Positions 27,086 through 37,925 of a DNA stretch of 64,000 nt are shown here, piece by piece. Under the pieces are notes generated by a model, which saw only the letters and a list, made by a program, of their open reading frames with translations, had not been told where the DNA came from and did not search any database. The DNA lies in assembly GCA_030762935.1 (NCBI GenBank), contig CM060890.1, forward strand, positions 66,590,765 to 66,654,764, read 5' to 3'. The translations under genes were made by a program, and so were the position numbers. Every line of letters starts with the position of its first letter. Within the stretch, counting starts at the first letter, position 1. This DNA is from Hymenopus coronatus (taxonomy: Eukaryota > Arthropoda > Insecta > Mantodea > Hymenopodidae).

Positions 27086-29687
27086 GATGCCCAGGCATAC
27101 ACTTCAGCCCACAGCCATAATTAGCAAGCAGGACATCACGCCGACAACGCAGAGGAGGTTCTCCCAATTCGGCGTAGAGGCTAACAACTGGGCTCGTTGG
27201 AAAAGCTCCAACGGCCACACGGATGCCCTGGTTATGGACTGTGTCTAACCTTCTGAGCACTGAAGGTCGAGCTGAAGAATACACAATGCTGCCATAGTCC
27301 AACTTCGAACGAATCACAGCACGATAAAGACGGAGCAATGCCGTCCGATTCGCACCCCAAGATTTGCCACTTAGTATCCGTAAAAGATTTAGAGAACGGT
27401 TACATCGTGCTCTAAGCTGTGCTATTTGTGGTGCCCAACAAAGTTTCCGATCGAAGATCAAACCAAGGAATCTCGCCTCGTCTGCGAAAGGAAGTAAATC
27501 TGGCCCGAGTCGAATAGACCGCGGCATTTGCCACTTACGGCGCCAGAAGTTAACGCACACTGTCTTCTCAGCGGAGAAACGAAAACCGTGTTTCGAGCTA
27601 CAAGCATAGAGATTGTCCAAACACCGCTGGAGACGGCGTTCCAAAAACGGTGTACGCTGAGAAGTACAGAAGATGGCAAAGTCGTCCACGAATAAACAGG
27701 AAGAGACACCTTGAGGCACACATAGTGATATGGAATTTATCGCAATAGCAAATAGAGTCACGCTGAGTACCGAGCCCTGCGGCACTCCGTTCTCTTGAAT
27801 AAAATGGTTACAAAAAACCGAGCCCACCCTCACTCGAAAAACGCGGTCCCGCATAAACTCCTGAATGACCAACGGTAGGCGTCCACGTATGTTCCAATTG
27901 TGCAGAGAACGCAATATTCCCGCCCGCCAACACGTGTCGTAGGCCTTCTCGAGGTCAAAAAATATCCCAACTGAGGGGTTGTTCTTAAGAAACCCGTCCA
28001 TAATCTGAGTTGACAGAGAGACAAGGTGGTCAGCAGTTGAACGTCGTCGTCGAAAGCCACACTGGATGTTCGTCAGAAGATTGTGGGATTCCAGCCACCA
28101 CACCAACCGTCCATTGATCATGCGTTCCATCACCTTGCACTCGCAACTGGTGGGGGAAATAGGACGGTAACTGGAAGGAAGATTGCGGTCCTTTCCAGGT
28201 TTAAGAATGGGTATGATGGTGGCCTCCTGCCACTTGTCTGGAAAAATGCCATCAACCCAGACACGATTATAGACCTCGAGTAGGAAATCTTTGCCATCAG
28301 GAGAGAGATGTTGCAACATTTGGACGTGGATACCATCTGGACCTGGTGCTGAGTGTCGTGAAGAGGAGAGTGCATTGTCTAGCTCTGCCAGGGTGAAAAG
28401 GCGATTATAATCCTCAAGGTTGCCAGAAAGAAACGAGAATTCTTGAGATTCCACCTGATTCTTAACTGTAAGAAACTCAGGGGAATAATTGCCTGAGCTA
28501 GACACCTGAGCGAAAGCACTGCCTAAAGTATTCGCCACGTCAAATGTATCGACAACAGCTCCGGTAGGTGTTTTGAGACCGGCGATAGGCATATGGTTCG
28601 GTTTCCCAGCCACACGTCTTAACTTATCCCATACGACAGAGGAAGGTGTATGTCGATTAAAGGAACCCACGAATTTATTCCATGACATCTTTTTGCTATC
28701 CTTAATAACCCGCCTAGAATGTGCACGCATCCGTTTATAGTGATTCAGGTTATCCAGTGTAGGAAAACGCTGGAAAACCCGTAGAGCTCGTCTGCGAGCG
28801 CGAATAGCATCCCGACAGTCATCGGTCCACCAAGGTACCGGAAATCGACGGCTGTAGCCAGTCAAACGCGGAATGGATTGCTCAGCAGCAGAAAGAATGG
28901 TCCCTGTGAGATGTTCAACCAAGTGGTTCACAGAGTCGTGCTCTTCGTAGCTAAATTCAGCCAAGTGGGAGTACAGTTCCCAGCTGGCGTGGTCTAGGCG
29001 CCAACTAGGTAAACGGGTGGAACATACAACGGGTGTCAAGACACTAATACAAGGAAAGTGGTCACTAGAATGCAAATCCGAGATGATATTCCAGCATAAG
29101 GTGACTGCTAGCTCAGGGGAACAAATTGCAATGTCAATGTGTGAAAAACTATGAAATGCGTCAGAAAGAAAGGTGGGCTCTCCGGTGTTCAAGAGAGCAA
29201 GATTCTGACTATCCAATAAGTCTTTAAGTAGCGTACCTCTCGCACAAGCCCGAGGAGAGCCCCAAAGAGGGTGATGGGCATTCACGTCGCCTACCAATAA
29301 AAAGGGTGGTGGCAACTGCGAAATGAGGTGTTCTAAGTCGCTCTGCGAGAGGTCCGCAGATGGAGGCAAATAGATACTGCAAATGGTGAATAAAGCGGAG
29401 GGTAGCTTAATGCTGACAGCAACGGACTGGATTGCAGATTGTATGGGTACGGAGTTGGCAAAAATATCATCTCGAATAAGCACCATAGTGCCCCCATGTG
29501 CCGGGACACCGTTCTCCGGGGATAAATCACATCGTACGGAGGAGTACTGCCTGATGGTAACGGTGTCCTGTGGATGGAGTTTCGTCTCTTGTAAGCATAC
29601 AGCCAAGGGTTCATGCTGGCGTAGCAACAAGTCAAGCTCTGGTCGATGTGGTCGAATTCCGCGTATGTTGCAATGGAGGATAGCCAT
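27057..29687 (-). CDS. LINE ORF2: endonuclease and reverse transcriptase
   Basis: 876 codons starting ATG at 29687, 22 bp after the ORF1 stop. N-terminal apurinic-like endonuclease: LHCNIRG, QETKL, GDVNAHHPLWGS, SHIDIAICSPEL and SSDHFPC. Reverse transcriptase: APGPDGIHVQML, IIPILKPGKDRNLPSSYRPI, FFDLEKAYDTCW, GVPQGSVLSVTLFAIAINSI, FVDDFAIF and RFLGLIFDRKLCW. Catalytic Asp pairs are present. The frame ends at TGA 27059-27057, just before the RNase H region, because of a single shift; otherwise it is open for 2.6 kb, which indicates a young copy. The enzyme would nick the target and prime reverse transcription there. Confidence 0.92.
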   Translation of the reverse strand: MAILHCNIRGIRPHRPELDLLLRQHEPLAVCLQETKLHPQDTVTIRQYSSVRCDLSPENGVPAHGGTMVLIRDDIFANSVPIQSAIQSVAVSIKLPSALFTICSIYLPPSADLSQSDLEHLISQLPPPFLLVGDVNAHHPLWGSPRACARGTLLKDLLDSQNLALLNTGEPTFLSDAFHSFSHIDIAICSPELAVTLCWNIISDLHSSDHFPCISVLTPVVCSTRLPSWRLDHASWELYSHLAEFSYEEHDSVNHLVEHLTGTILSAAEQSIPRLTGYSRRFPVPWWTDDCRDAIRARRRALRVFQRFPTLDNLNHYKRMRAHSRRVIKDSKKMSWNKFVGSFNRHTPSSVVWDKLRRVAGKPNHMPIAGLKTPTGAVVDTFDVANTLGSAFAQVSSSGNYSPEFLTVKNQVESQEFSFLSGNLEDYNRLFTLAELDNALSSSRHSAPGPDGIHVQMLQHLSPDGKDFLLEVYNRVWVDGIFPDKWQEATIIPILKPGKDRNLPSSYRPISPTSCECKVMERMINGRLVWWLESHNLLTNIQCGFRRRRSTADHLVSLSTQIMDGFLKNNPSVGIFFDLEKAYDTCWRAGILRSLHNWNIRGRLPLVIQEFMRDRVFRVRVGSVFCNHFIQENGVPQGSVLSVTLFAIAINSISLCVPQGVSSCLFVDDFAIFCTSQRTPFLERRLQRCLDNLYACSSKHGFRFSAEKTVCVNFWRRKWQMPRSIRLGPDLLPFADEARFLGLIFDRKLCWAPQIAQLRARCNRSLNLLRILSGKSWGANRTALLRLYRAVIRSKLDYGSIVYSSARPSVLRRLDTVHNQGIRVAVGAFPTSPVVSLYAELGEPPLRCRRDVLLANYGCGLKCMPGHPNLSRVFLP

Positions 29688-29709
29688 TGGGTATATTATG
29701 GGATAAGTT

Positions 29710-31167
29710 TCAAATCGAAAGACGCTTCTGCGGATTGGGATTAGCTGGTCGGTTCAATTTGTTCTTCTTAGGCGTTGGGCTAGTACTATTTTCAGGAGCA
29801 CGATCCTGTCGTTTCCGCACTGTCCCTCTGGCAGTGGCGGCAGAATCCTCCTGGTCCATCTCCTCCACAAGGGAGGTCCCTTTTTCAAGAGCAAATTTCG
29901 GTCCGAGAAGTTTGAACCGATTGGATGTGCTGATCGGCGAAGACGGCCGTCGCCGATTCACGCCCTCCTCCCCAGATGACCCTTCAGAGGAGGATACACG
30001 TGTGGAGTTGCGTGTACTTTTTTTACCCTTAGATGACTTGGTAATAGATTGCACATTCTCTTTCAAGAAGTCTTGTCGTACATACTTGGTCTTAAACTGT
30101 TTTTCCGGGGCAGAAGACATCGTGAATTTACCAGCTTTAGTTCCCGAGGTCGAGGCTTTCGGTGACAAGTGTGCAGGACTATTCTGTAAGCTGGCGGATT
30201 TGGCAGATGTTGATACCAACTTGGGTGTAGGTGCCGAAGGCTTTGGCAGCTCTTGGGCTAAAATAACCTTTTCCACAACTGTAGCCCCGTTCATATCGCC
30301 GGTCTGTGTTGCGATTTCCCGACGCGGTACCGGTTTAGCTGCAACTGAGCTATAGGTACCGGACCTCGGGGCAGAGGGTTGGCGGAGTCGCAGGAGCTTC
30401 CGGGCTTCCAAGAAGGACACCTTCTCTTTCACCCGTATCTCCTGGATCGCTCGTTCCTCTACAAAACGGGGGCAGTCTCGGGAACTAGATGGGTGTTCCC
30501 CGTTACAGTTCACACACGATGGAGCTGAAGCACAAGCCCCATCGTGGGAGATGTCACCGCAGTGGACGCAGGTGGACTTGCCGGTACACAACTCACTAGT
30601 GTGACCAAAACGTTGGCATTTAAAGCACCTCAGCGGATTGGGTATATAAGGCCTAACTTCGATGGCTTCATACCCTGCCCTAATCTTTTGAGGCAGATCA
30701 ACCCGATCAAAAGTAAGAAACAGGGTACGAGTAGGCAGGAATTCACCGTTGATCTTACGTTGTACCCGATAAACAGCTGAGACACCCTGAGTCGCAAGAT
30801 TTTCTTGGATCTCCTCAATGGACAAATCGTCCAACGCGCGGGTTGTTACTACACTGCGGGAGGAGTTCAGCGACTTGTGCACCTCGACCTTCACTGGATA
30901 GCTGGCTAACATGGTGGCTTTAAGTATCCTTGCAGCTTGCGAGGTGGAGTTGGCTTCGACAAGAAGTGTACCATTGCGAGCTCGAACGCAGGATTTAACA
31001 GGACCAGCAATGGCATCGAGACCCTTTTGGATAGTAAAAGGGCTCACCATAAGGAACTTCTTACCTTCCTCTGTCCTATGAATAACCAAGTAGCGAGGAC
31101 CACATGACTCGACTACTTCCTTTCCAACGTCTGCATTTAAATTAAGGGGTTTTGGTTTTGGTGGCAT
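29710..31167 (-). CDS. LINE ORF1: Gag-like nucleic-acid-binding protein
   Basis: Open frame to the stop at 29710. I take ATG 31167 (MPPKPKPLNLNADVG) over the in-frame ATG at 31284 because the extra stretch looks like leader; the protein is then 485 residues. Three zinc knuckles follow a roughly 190-residue N-terminal part: CFKCQRFGHTSELC, CVHCGDISHDGAC and CVNCNGEHPSSSRDC. A Ser/Lys-rich tail follows. ORF1 proteins of this type bind element RNA. Frame intact. Confidence 0.9.
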   Translation of the reverse strand: MPPKPKPLNLNADVGKEVVESCGPRYLVIHRTEEGKKFLMVSPFTIQKGLDAIAGPVKSCVRARNGTLLVEANSTSQAARILKATMLASYPVKVEVHKSLNSSRSVVTTRALDDLSIEEIQENLATQGVSAVYRVQRKINGEFLPTRTLFLTFDRVDLPQKIRAGYEAIEVRPYIPNPLRCFKCQRFGHTSELCTGKSTCVHCGDISHDGACASAPSCVNCNGEHPSSSRDCPRFVEERAIQEIRVKEKVSFLEARKLLRLRQPSAPRSGTYSSVAAKPVPRREIATQTGDMNGATVVEKVILAQELPKPSAPTPKLVSTSAKSASLQNSPAHLSPKASTSGTKAGKFTMSSAPEKQFKTKYVRQDFLKENVQSITKSSKGKKSTRNSTRVSSSEGSSGEEGVNRRRPSSPISTSNRFKLLGPKFALEKGTSLVEEMDQEDSAATARGTVRKRQDRAPENSTSPTPKKNKLNRPANPNPQKRLSI

Positions 31168-31621
31168 AAAAAAATGGTATAAATTCATCCCCCAGTGCTC
31201 CCCACCCACCACGGAGCCCAACGAGGGGTCACCCCACTGGGGTGACAGGGCTACACAGGGGATATAGCGGGCTCGCCGTCCCACTCACCCTGGAGTTCGG
31301 TGTAATACCTAGTCCTGGCCGATTGACTAGGGGTGGGTTAGTCCCTAGCCTCCCGTTTAGGCAAATCAGAAACCAAAGCGGTGTATTAGGCTGCGCACCC
31401 TCCCCAGTTACTGAAAGACAGAAGCCCAGGCTCAGGTACGCAACCCTCAACCAACCAGGATATTCGTTTTCACCGACACGGGTCTCCACGCACGGCCTAC
31501 ACGTGGGTGGGCATTTTGACCTACTGACTCCCTCATCACTCTGAGGTTGCCCACAGAGGGAGTCAAGGTGGCTCGGGACCCCGGGTGCGCCTAGTACCTA
31601 CCGTAGTAGGCCCCTGGGGGG
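31168..31621 (-). promoter_or_regulatory. LINE 5' leader
   Basis: About 450 bp of GC-rich sequence between the ORF1 start and the target-site duplication. LINEs of this class usually carry an internal promoter here; none was identified by sequence. Confidence 0.5.
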
Positions 31622-31788
31622 TATGGTGGCTGTGCATCAAAGTGAAATGTATGACAAAATGAAACAATTCAGCTTGTTGCATGGCAAACTGGTTGTGAGA
31701 ACTAAAGTGCAGGAAGTCCAAAGGGCAATCAGAGAATAGTTGGAGATGACAGGTAGTTTAAATCCACATCATATACCATTTACTGAGC

Positions 31789-31985
31789 GTAATAAATTGT
31801 TCAGTTGTCTCGTGGGCTTAAAAACAGTTTCAACATTGTGGCACAGCAATATGCGCTCGATCCACTCGGTGCTACTATGGCAGAAAAAATGATAGTAATA
31901 ACTACCAACCGGATCGAGTGGATATTGCTGTGCCACAATATTGAAACTGTTTTCAAGCCCACAAGACAACTGAACAATTTATTAC
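31789..31985. repeat. Inverted repeat within PLE copy 2
   Basis: Arms 31789-31863 and 31911-31985 (75 bp each) are inverse copies with 5 differences, loop 47 bp. The right arm encodes, on plus, RIEWILLCHNIETVFKPTRQ, the PLE linker just before GIY-YIG. The left arm encodes the same segment on minus. It is a 5'-inverted PLE fragment, not a random palindrome. Confidence 0.85.
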
Positions 31986-32580
31986 AATCAGCTTAAGTCC
32001 CCTGGGAGCCTCTGTCATCAGCCGGTGTATACTGCATTCCCTGTTCTTGCGGCTTGGTATACATTGGAACCACACAATGCAGTGTTAACACCAGAATCAA
32101 GGAACACAAAGACAACTGTCGACTGAGCCACACAAACACTGTGGTCAACGAACATGCTATTGAGGCGGAGGGTGAACACATCATAATATTCCAGGACACC
32201 AGTACATTACGATGCCTGAGTACAGCAAGAAGCCATAGAAATTTACAAGCATTCTAACAATTTCAATAAAAAAGAAGAGGCCTTAAAGCTCAATAGAAAC
32301 TGGCATCCTGTCATCAAAGGCAGGATATGTCATAAAACTGGCAAGATGGAAGCGGACCAATCGAAGGCACCTGCACTGGAGAGGCCAAGCCCTGCCCCCA
32401 ACCAACCAGCCTAAATACAGCAACTCTGACAGTCAGTGCTTCAGACACAGCAAATCCTTCTCCAAGGAAGCTTTGACTGTGCCACTGAAGATGTCCACCG
32501 CAGTTGTGGATGAAACATCTTACTCCAGCAAAACAGCCTGGAAATAATCCTAGTTATATTGACCCTGGCCGTGAAAGCCT
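31911..32580 (+). mobile_element. Penelope-like element 3' fragment (copy 2)
   Basis: The plus strand reads linker HNIETVFKPTRQLNNLLQSA, then a GIY-YIG piece near 32030-32130 (CGLVYIGTTQCSVNTRIKEH). It then reads EIYKHSNNFNKKEEALKLN after a frameshift. The 3' region contains CTGAAGA (32485-32491), stem TCCAC/GTGGA and GAAAC (32512-32516), a hammerhead-like core. It ends about TTGACCCTGGCCGTGAAAGCC. Only the last third of the element is present. It sits next to the LINE, antisense to RPB2. Confidence 0.8.
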
Positions 32581-33140
32581 ACGTTCTCTCAAATTAATGG
32601 ATACTATTTCAAAACTGTTTTGTGTTTTATTATATTTACATGTCCTAAAATAAATATTATTGCTGCTTCCTGTGGGATTATTGTGTACAGTTTCACAGGA
32701 ATCATACTTTTGTATATTCTTCTTAATATATTGTAAACAATTTATATATATATACACATACATAAGGAAGAATGAGGATTCCAAGTTCAAAAAAATGTGG
32801 TTTACAATGTATTTTTGGCAGAACTCCACACATTATTCTCACTGCTCTTTTGTAAAATAAGAAGCTCATTAGTATAGGAATGGTTGCACTAAAGTAAAAT
32901 ACCATAATTCATAAGTGAGTATTACTATAATACACCAACAAAGACTTTTTGTTAATGGTTTAGCCCAGTACTCATAACAAACATCCCTTTGCTTACTTTA
33001 ATAGACGTAATCTATGTGGAATTTCTACCTTAAATTAGGCTCAAGATGAATGCTAAAAATTGTACTATTGAAGGAGAAGTGTTAACAGCAAATTACTAAA
33101 ACTTAGATCTACAGTCTTATCTTGATCTAGTATTAATCTA
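32581..33140. other. RPB2 intron 3 stretch, nothing recognised
   Basis: AT-rich, with (TA)n near 32743-32755. No element identified. Confidence 0.5.
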
Positions 33141-33508
33141 TTAGAACCACAGCAATAAATTTACTTTAGATGTTATATCTTTTACTTTTCTTGTGAGAGT
33201 AACATTCTCATCACAACACACATTTAGTGCTAAATCATCAGCAAATAAAAATGTTTTCAGCCATTCATCTTGGATGGCTTCAGGAAGAACATTAATAGAT
33301 ATTAAAGCGAAAACAGGTCTGAGGACTGAGCCCTGTGGCACACCTTACTTAATATTCTTGAATGTGGAATTTCTGCACAAACATAAATAGCCTGATACTT
33401 GTCACTTAAATATGAGCGTATGATATTTACAGTAGTGTCATTAAAACCATAACCCATGTTTGTAAAAGAGCTGTCATCATAGTTTTCATTGTAGGTACAA
33501 AGAAACAT
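33141..33508 (-). pseudogene. Non-LTR reverse transcriptase fragment
   Basis: Two overlapping minus frames give GYGFNDTTVNIIRSYLSDKY and QAIYVCAEIPHSRILSK, then MPQGSVLRPVFALISINVLP (the PQGSVLGP motif) and WLKTFLFADDLALNV (the FADD catalytic motif). One shift separates them. It is a small middle piece of a LINE reverse transcriptase, unrelated to the LINE at 25745. It lies only 45 bp from RPB2 exon 3, sense to the gene. Confidence 0.75.
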
Positions 33509-33553
33509 TTAACCAGCTTAACATTTTTCTTTTCTGCTTATAAGTATACTAAC

Positions 33554-33758
33554 CAATAAAAGTTTTCTGGTGCTGTGTTTCTATAGGTTCTTCTCCATCT
33601 TTAACAATTGTTTTTGTTATGTCAACATACAATGGTGCAGAATATGTCAAATTTCGAAGACGTGCTTCATTAGGCATCATTGGTGAAGGTGCTCCATCTT
33701 TTTCCCAATGAGTAGGCTTAGATAGATATATCTGTTCAAACTTCAGCAAATAACGAGG
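33554..33758 (-). CDS. POLR2B: RPB2 exon 3
   Basis: 205 nt, phase 0 in and phase 1 out; acceptor TTATTCTTCCAG, donor GTTAGTAT. It encodes [57 protein letters not shown], then [10 protein letters not shown]. This is the RPB2 protrusion. It joins exon 4 across the 15.3-kb intron 3. Confidence 0.98.
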
Positions 33759-34407
33759 CTGGAAGAATAACAAAATATACATTATTCAAACAGTAGGCAT
33801 ATCAATGAATTAAGTGTTACAAGAGTTTGTTGCCTTATTTACACATCATACATCCACATTACTATGAACAAGTGAAGGTTTATGAATAATGTTTACTTTT
33901 CGACTGCTTAACTGATACATATTTACAAATGCTTCAACATTTCTTTAAAGTTTAAAACTACATCTACTCTGTATTTATTCTGACAGGCCGTATAATTCCA
34001 ATAGCTGTTGAAGTTTTCAGGATATCATTTACAGTTAATATTAAAACTGGAGTTTTATAAAAGCTTAACAAGTGTACAAAGACTGGCTGATACTTCATAA
34101 TTAAGATTAACTCACAGCCATCCCATATTATTAAATGAGTTAATCTTGTACACAATTTGTGTGCCACATGAAAATGCTAAATGGATTTTGAAGAAATTCC
34201 TAGAAGGGGGTTTTGTGGATAAGAAGTCACTCTAGATATGTTTCATTGCCAAGAAAATTTATTTAATTTTCACAATTATTATTAAGGAAATAAACTGGAA
34301 ACAATTTACCATCAGTTATGTCAAACTTGGCAATACAAACTTAGAATTTCATTAAAGGGTGCACATAAATGAACAAAATATGTCATTTAACCTTATGGCA
34401 AATATAT
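33759..34407. other. RPB2 intron 2 stretch, nothing recognised
   Basis: AT-rich sequence next to exon 3; no repeat family or coding domain recognised. Confidence 0.5.
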
Positions 34408-34534
34408 GTAGATGGCTTTCACGGCCGGCATTATCAACCTCATTTGCTGGGCTTGTTGGCCATGGTCCAGCTTTCAACGAAACGTTGGTTATGCCAACAA
34501 CTGCACCATGGCCAACAATCCCAGCAAACTGAGA
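34408..34534 (-). mobile_element. PLE terminal fragment with internal hairpin
   Basis: On the minus strand the fragment ends GCCGGCCGTGAAAGCC, the same terminal words as the PLE end at 32563-32577. It holds an inverted repeat: TTTGCTGGGCTTGTTGGCC (34443 on) pairs with GGCCAACAATCCCAGCAAA (ending 34528). No coding part remains. Confidence 0.5.
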
Positions 34535-35077
34535 TAATAAGGTTTATGGCAGATAGTCTATAGAATATATGTTTCAGCTATATTATCAAATAGTTAATAT
34601 TGAATATTAAAACATCACTTTCAAGCAGTGAAACTGAAGGACAGTTAGCCTTCATAAAGGCAAATATCAGTTGCTTAGCACAAGGAATCACATGTATAAA
34701 GCAGAAAAATTTAAGTCTGGAAAGTTCCTAAGTCTAATGAACCAAACTGAATCTGATTTGAAAAATGTAGCTGGTGATGTTGGAAGAAGCACTTCTATGA
34801 AAGTGGAAACAGTTCTTAATAAAAACTCTGGATACAAAACTTTGTCACATTTCTCAAGTACTCACTGATGAACTATTTCATACTTCCTGCAATGAAGAAC
34901 ATCTTAGTGCCAATGATATTGTATATTTCAAGTATGCTCCAGTTGATTCAGCTGACATGGAAAAGAGTTTCAGCTGACACAGTACAAAAATGTCTTTCCA
35001 AAAGCTGGTGTTCCCTAAATCTTGAGAACCTGTTATCTACTGCAATAATTATGAGTAGTTTTTTTTTTTTTTTTTTT

Positions 35078-35750
35078 GGGTTATTATGCAGAACTTTGGC
35101 AGCTCTAAAAGTTGAATGAAACTAAGTGTGATTGACTTTTTATTTCTGATGACAATTTCAAAAGTTTTATTTGTCAGAATAGCTTGTTTTTTTTTATTAT
35201 AGACGAATTTGTGCGCATGCTGGAATGGTTGGCATTTTGCATATATGACGGATATTTACCAAATGGCTATACATAAACCAGTATTATATGAATAACAAAT
35301 GGTTTATGTGTAGGTATACACTGAAATACTGGATTTATAATGAAAAACCTTGGTTTCATTGCTAGCGGAAGACTGTAACTATTAGTATGCAAAAACGTTG
35401 TATATCGCTCTTGGCAGGATTACCGTGTCATGAGAACCCATAGCAATAAATCACCAGTTAGTGTGACTAAAGTAGTTGGTAGAGGAGTGTGTTTCTGTGA
35501 GTATCTGTTTCTGTAAGCGTAACAACTGGGTTCTATGGTTTTCAAATTTAGCACGAGGTTTGGTTTGAATCCGTTAAGGTTAGTGTGAGTATATAAATGT
35601 ATGTTTCTGATTTTTTATTGTCGTAAAAAAAAAACAAAACAAGCTTTTCCGACAAATAAATCTTTAAAATTGTCATCAGAAATACAAAGTCAATCAATCA
35701 CACTTTGCTTTATTTGATTTTTAGAGCGGCCGAAGTTCTGCATATTGCCT
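35078..35750. mobile_element. 673-bp element with about 115-bp terminal inverted repeats
   Basis: Left end (35078-35190), with TTATGCAGAACTTTGGC and GTGTGATTGACTTT, and right end (about 35628-35750) are inverse copies. The right end reversed reads ATATGCAGAACTTCGGCC and GTGTGATTGATTGACTTT. Both share TTTCTGATGACAATTT and a run into GCTTGTTTT. Identity is roughly 80-85% with small indels. The 440-bp core has no coding frame. It is a non-autonomous foldback or long-TIR DNA transposon of unknown family, in RPB2 intron 2. Confidence 0.75.
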
Positions 35751-36588
35751 TTTTTTTTATATATGTTTATCTTCCTACAACATAGACATTTGCAAGTTTA
35801 AATTAATATTAAATTACAGTACTAACGTTACAAAAGTAAGAACTGTGTTGTACTCTCATACTCTGAAATGAAGACAAAGTTTTTAAAGTCCTTTCTTTTT
35901 TTTTTCTTTTATCATTTTATAGGTCATTTTATTCACCATTTTTTAGATTTTTTAGGTCACTCACAGCCTGATAACATCTCTCTCTAATGGACATAAAATA
36001 TAAAGCTGTTGTTATTTCTGTAGTGTTGTTAAACATATACATGGTGAGAATCCTGCATATAAATATTTCTGAAGGTTATACTGTGATATGCTGGTATATT
36101 TGTGTCTCTAGATGCTTTCTGTTGTGTTTGTGTGGACTCCTGATTCATCATTAATAAATGTGATGGAATGATTTACATTTAAGTGCTTGTAGCCTTTCCT
36201 TTTGATTTTGTCATTCAATTTCCAGCACACCTGATTATGATGGTGCCTTTGTGTATCCAATGCATGAACATTTTTGTATGTATAGCGTGCAATAAGTGAT
36301 GCTCTCTAATTTGTTACATGTGTATGCAATATATATGTTTTATGCTGAAATCGATATATATTCAAGCGTAGTAGATATAATAGGGAACTACAAGACAGAA
36401 AATTATCAGAACAAATGCTCAATGTAAATGATGTTAGTGTTGTTATAAATTAGTGTATAAGTGAATTTAGGCATGGATAAGACTACTATGTAACACTTAC
36501 ATAAAAATGAGAAGATGCAGCCAAGTTGCCTGGTATTATCTTCTTACTTAGTTCTTTGCTTATGATGCCGATGCTATTGATAATGACA
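35751..36588. other. RPB2 intron 2 stretch, nothing recognised
   Basis: AT-rich intron sequence, no recognised element. Confidence 0.5.
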
Positions 36589-36883
36589 TGTGTGTTGTAA
36601 TGGTGTAATGGTTACATGCTAAATCCATATACCCAAGGTCGTGGGTTCAAACCCGGTGGAAGACGATGGATTTTTTCAGGTGTAAAACTCCTTAGTACGG
36701 CTTCCTTCGGAAGGGACGTAAAGCCGTTGGTCCTCTGTCGTAGATTTACGGCACATAAAAGAACCTCAAGCCTGATAGAGGCCTCTGAGCAAAATTAAGC
36801 GGTCTTTCACGCTCAATTTAGAATGGGACGCTGAGAACCACAGTAGTTAAAGAGTGTCCATAAATAACACGCCATTTACATTT
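36589..36883 (+). repeat. SINE-A copy 2
   Basis: Near full length. The head has GGTGTAATGGTTACATGCT, and the B box is in GGTCGTGGGTTCAAACCCGG. The body CTTCCTTCGGAAGGGACGTA and the tail ATAAATAACACGCCATTTAC match copy 1 closely. RPB2 intron 2, antisense to the gene. Confidence 0.85.
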
Positions 36884-37898
<1,015 letters not shown>

Positions 37899-37906
37899 TT
37901 ACCTAC

Positions 37907-37925
37907 CTTCTTCCAGTTCGTACAT
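37907..37925 (-). CDS. POLR2B: RPB2 exon 1 (start codon)
   Basis: 19-nt coding part: ATG TAC GAA CTG GAA GAA G, then GTAGGTAAAG. Phase 1 joins exon 2 to give [17 protein letters not shown], which fits the short acidic N-terminus of animal RPB2 (MYD or MYE start). The 87-bp intron 1 has good splice ends. The 5' untranslated part is unmarked but should begin a little above 37925. Confidence 0.88.

Larger units (their letters stand above)
25734..31632 (-). mobile_element. Full-length I-type (RNase H) LINE with target-site duplication
   Basis: TATGGTGGCTG occurs at 25734-25744 and 31622-31632, flanking a 5,877-bp element (25745-31621). On the minus strand: a 5' leader of about 450 bp, ORF1 (31167-29710), 22 bp, ORF2 (29687-27057) with endonuclease and reverse transcriptase, then RNase H (27085-26012) in another frame, and a 3' UTR ending in (ATC)n at 25771-25745. 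GC is clearly higher than in surrounding intron. RNase H plus a trinucleotide tail suggests the I/Nimb/Loa group; I cannot choose further. It lies sense to RPB2 in intron 3. Confidence 0.92.

Noticed and set aside
29687..30355. 222-codon plus-strand open frame
   Set aside because: It is the antisense shadow of LINE ORF1, which has zinc knuckles and element context.
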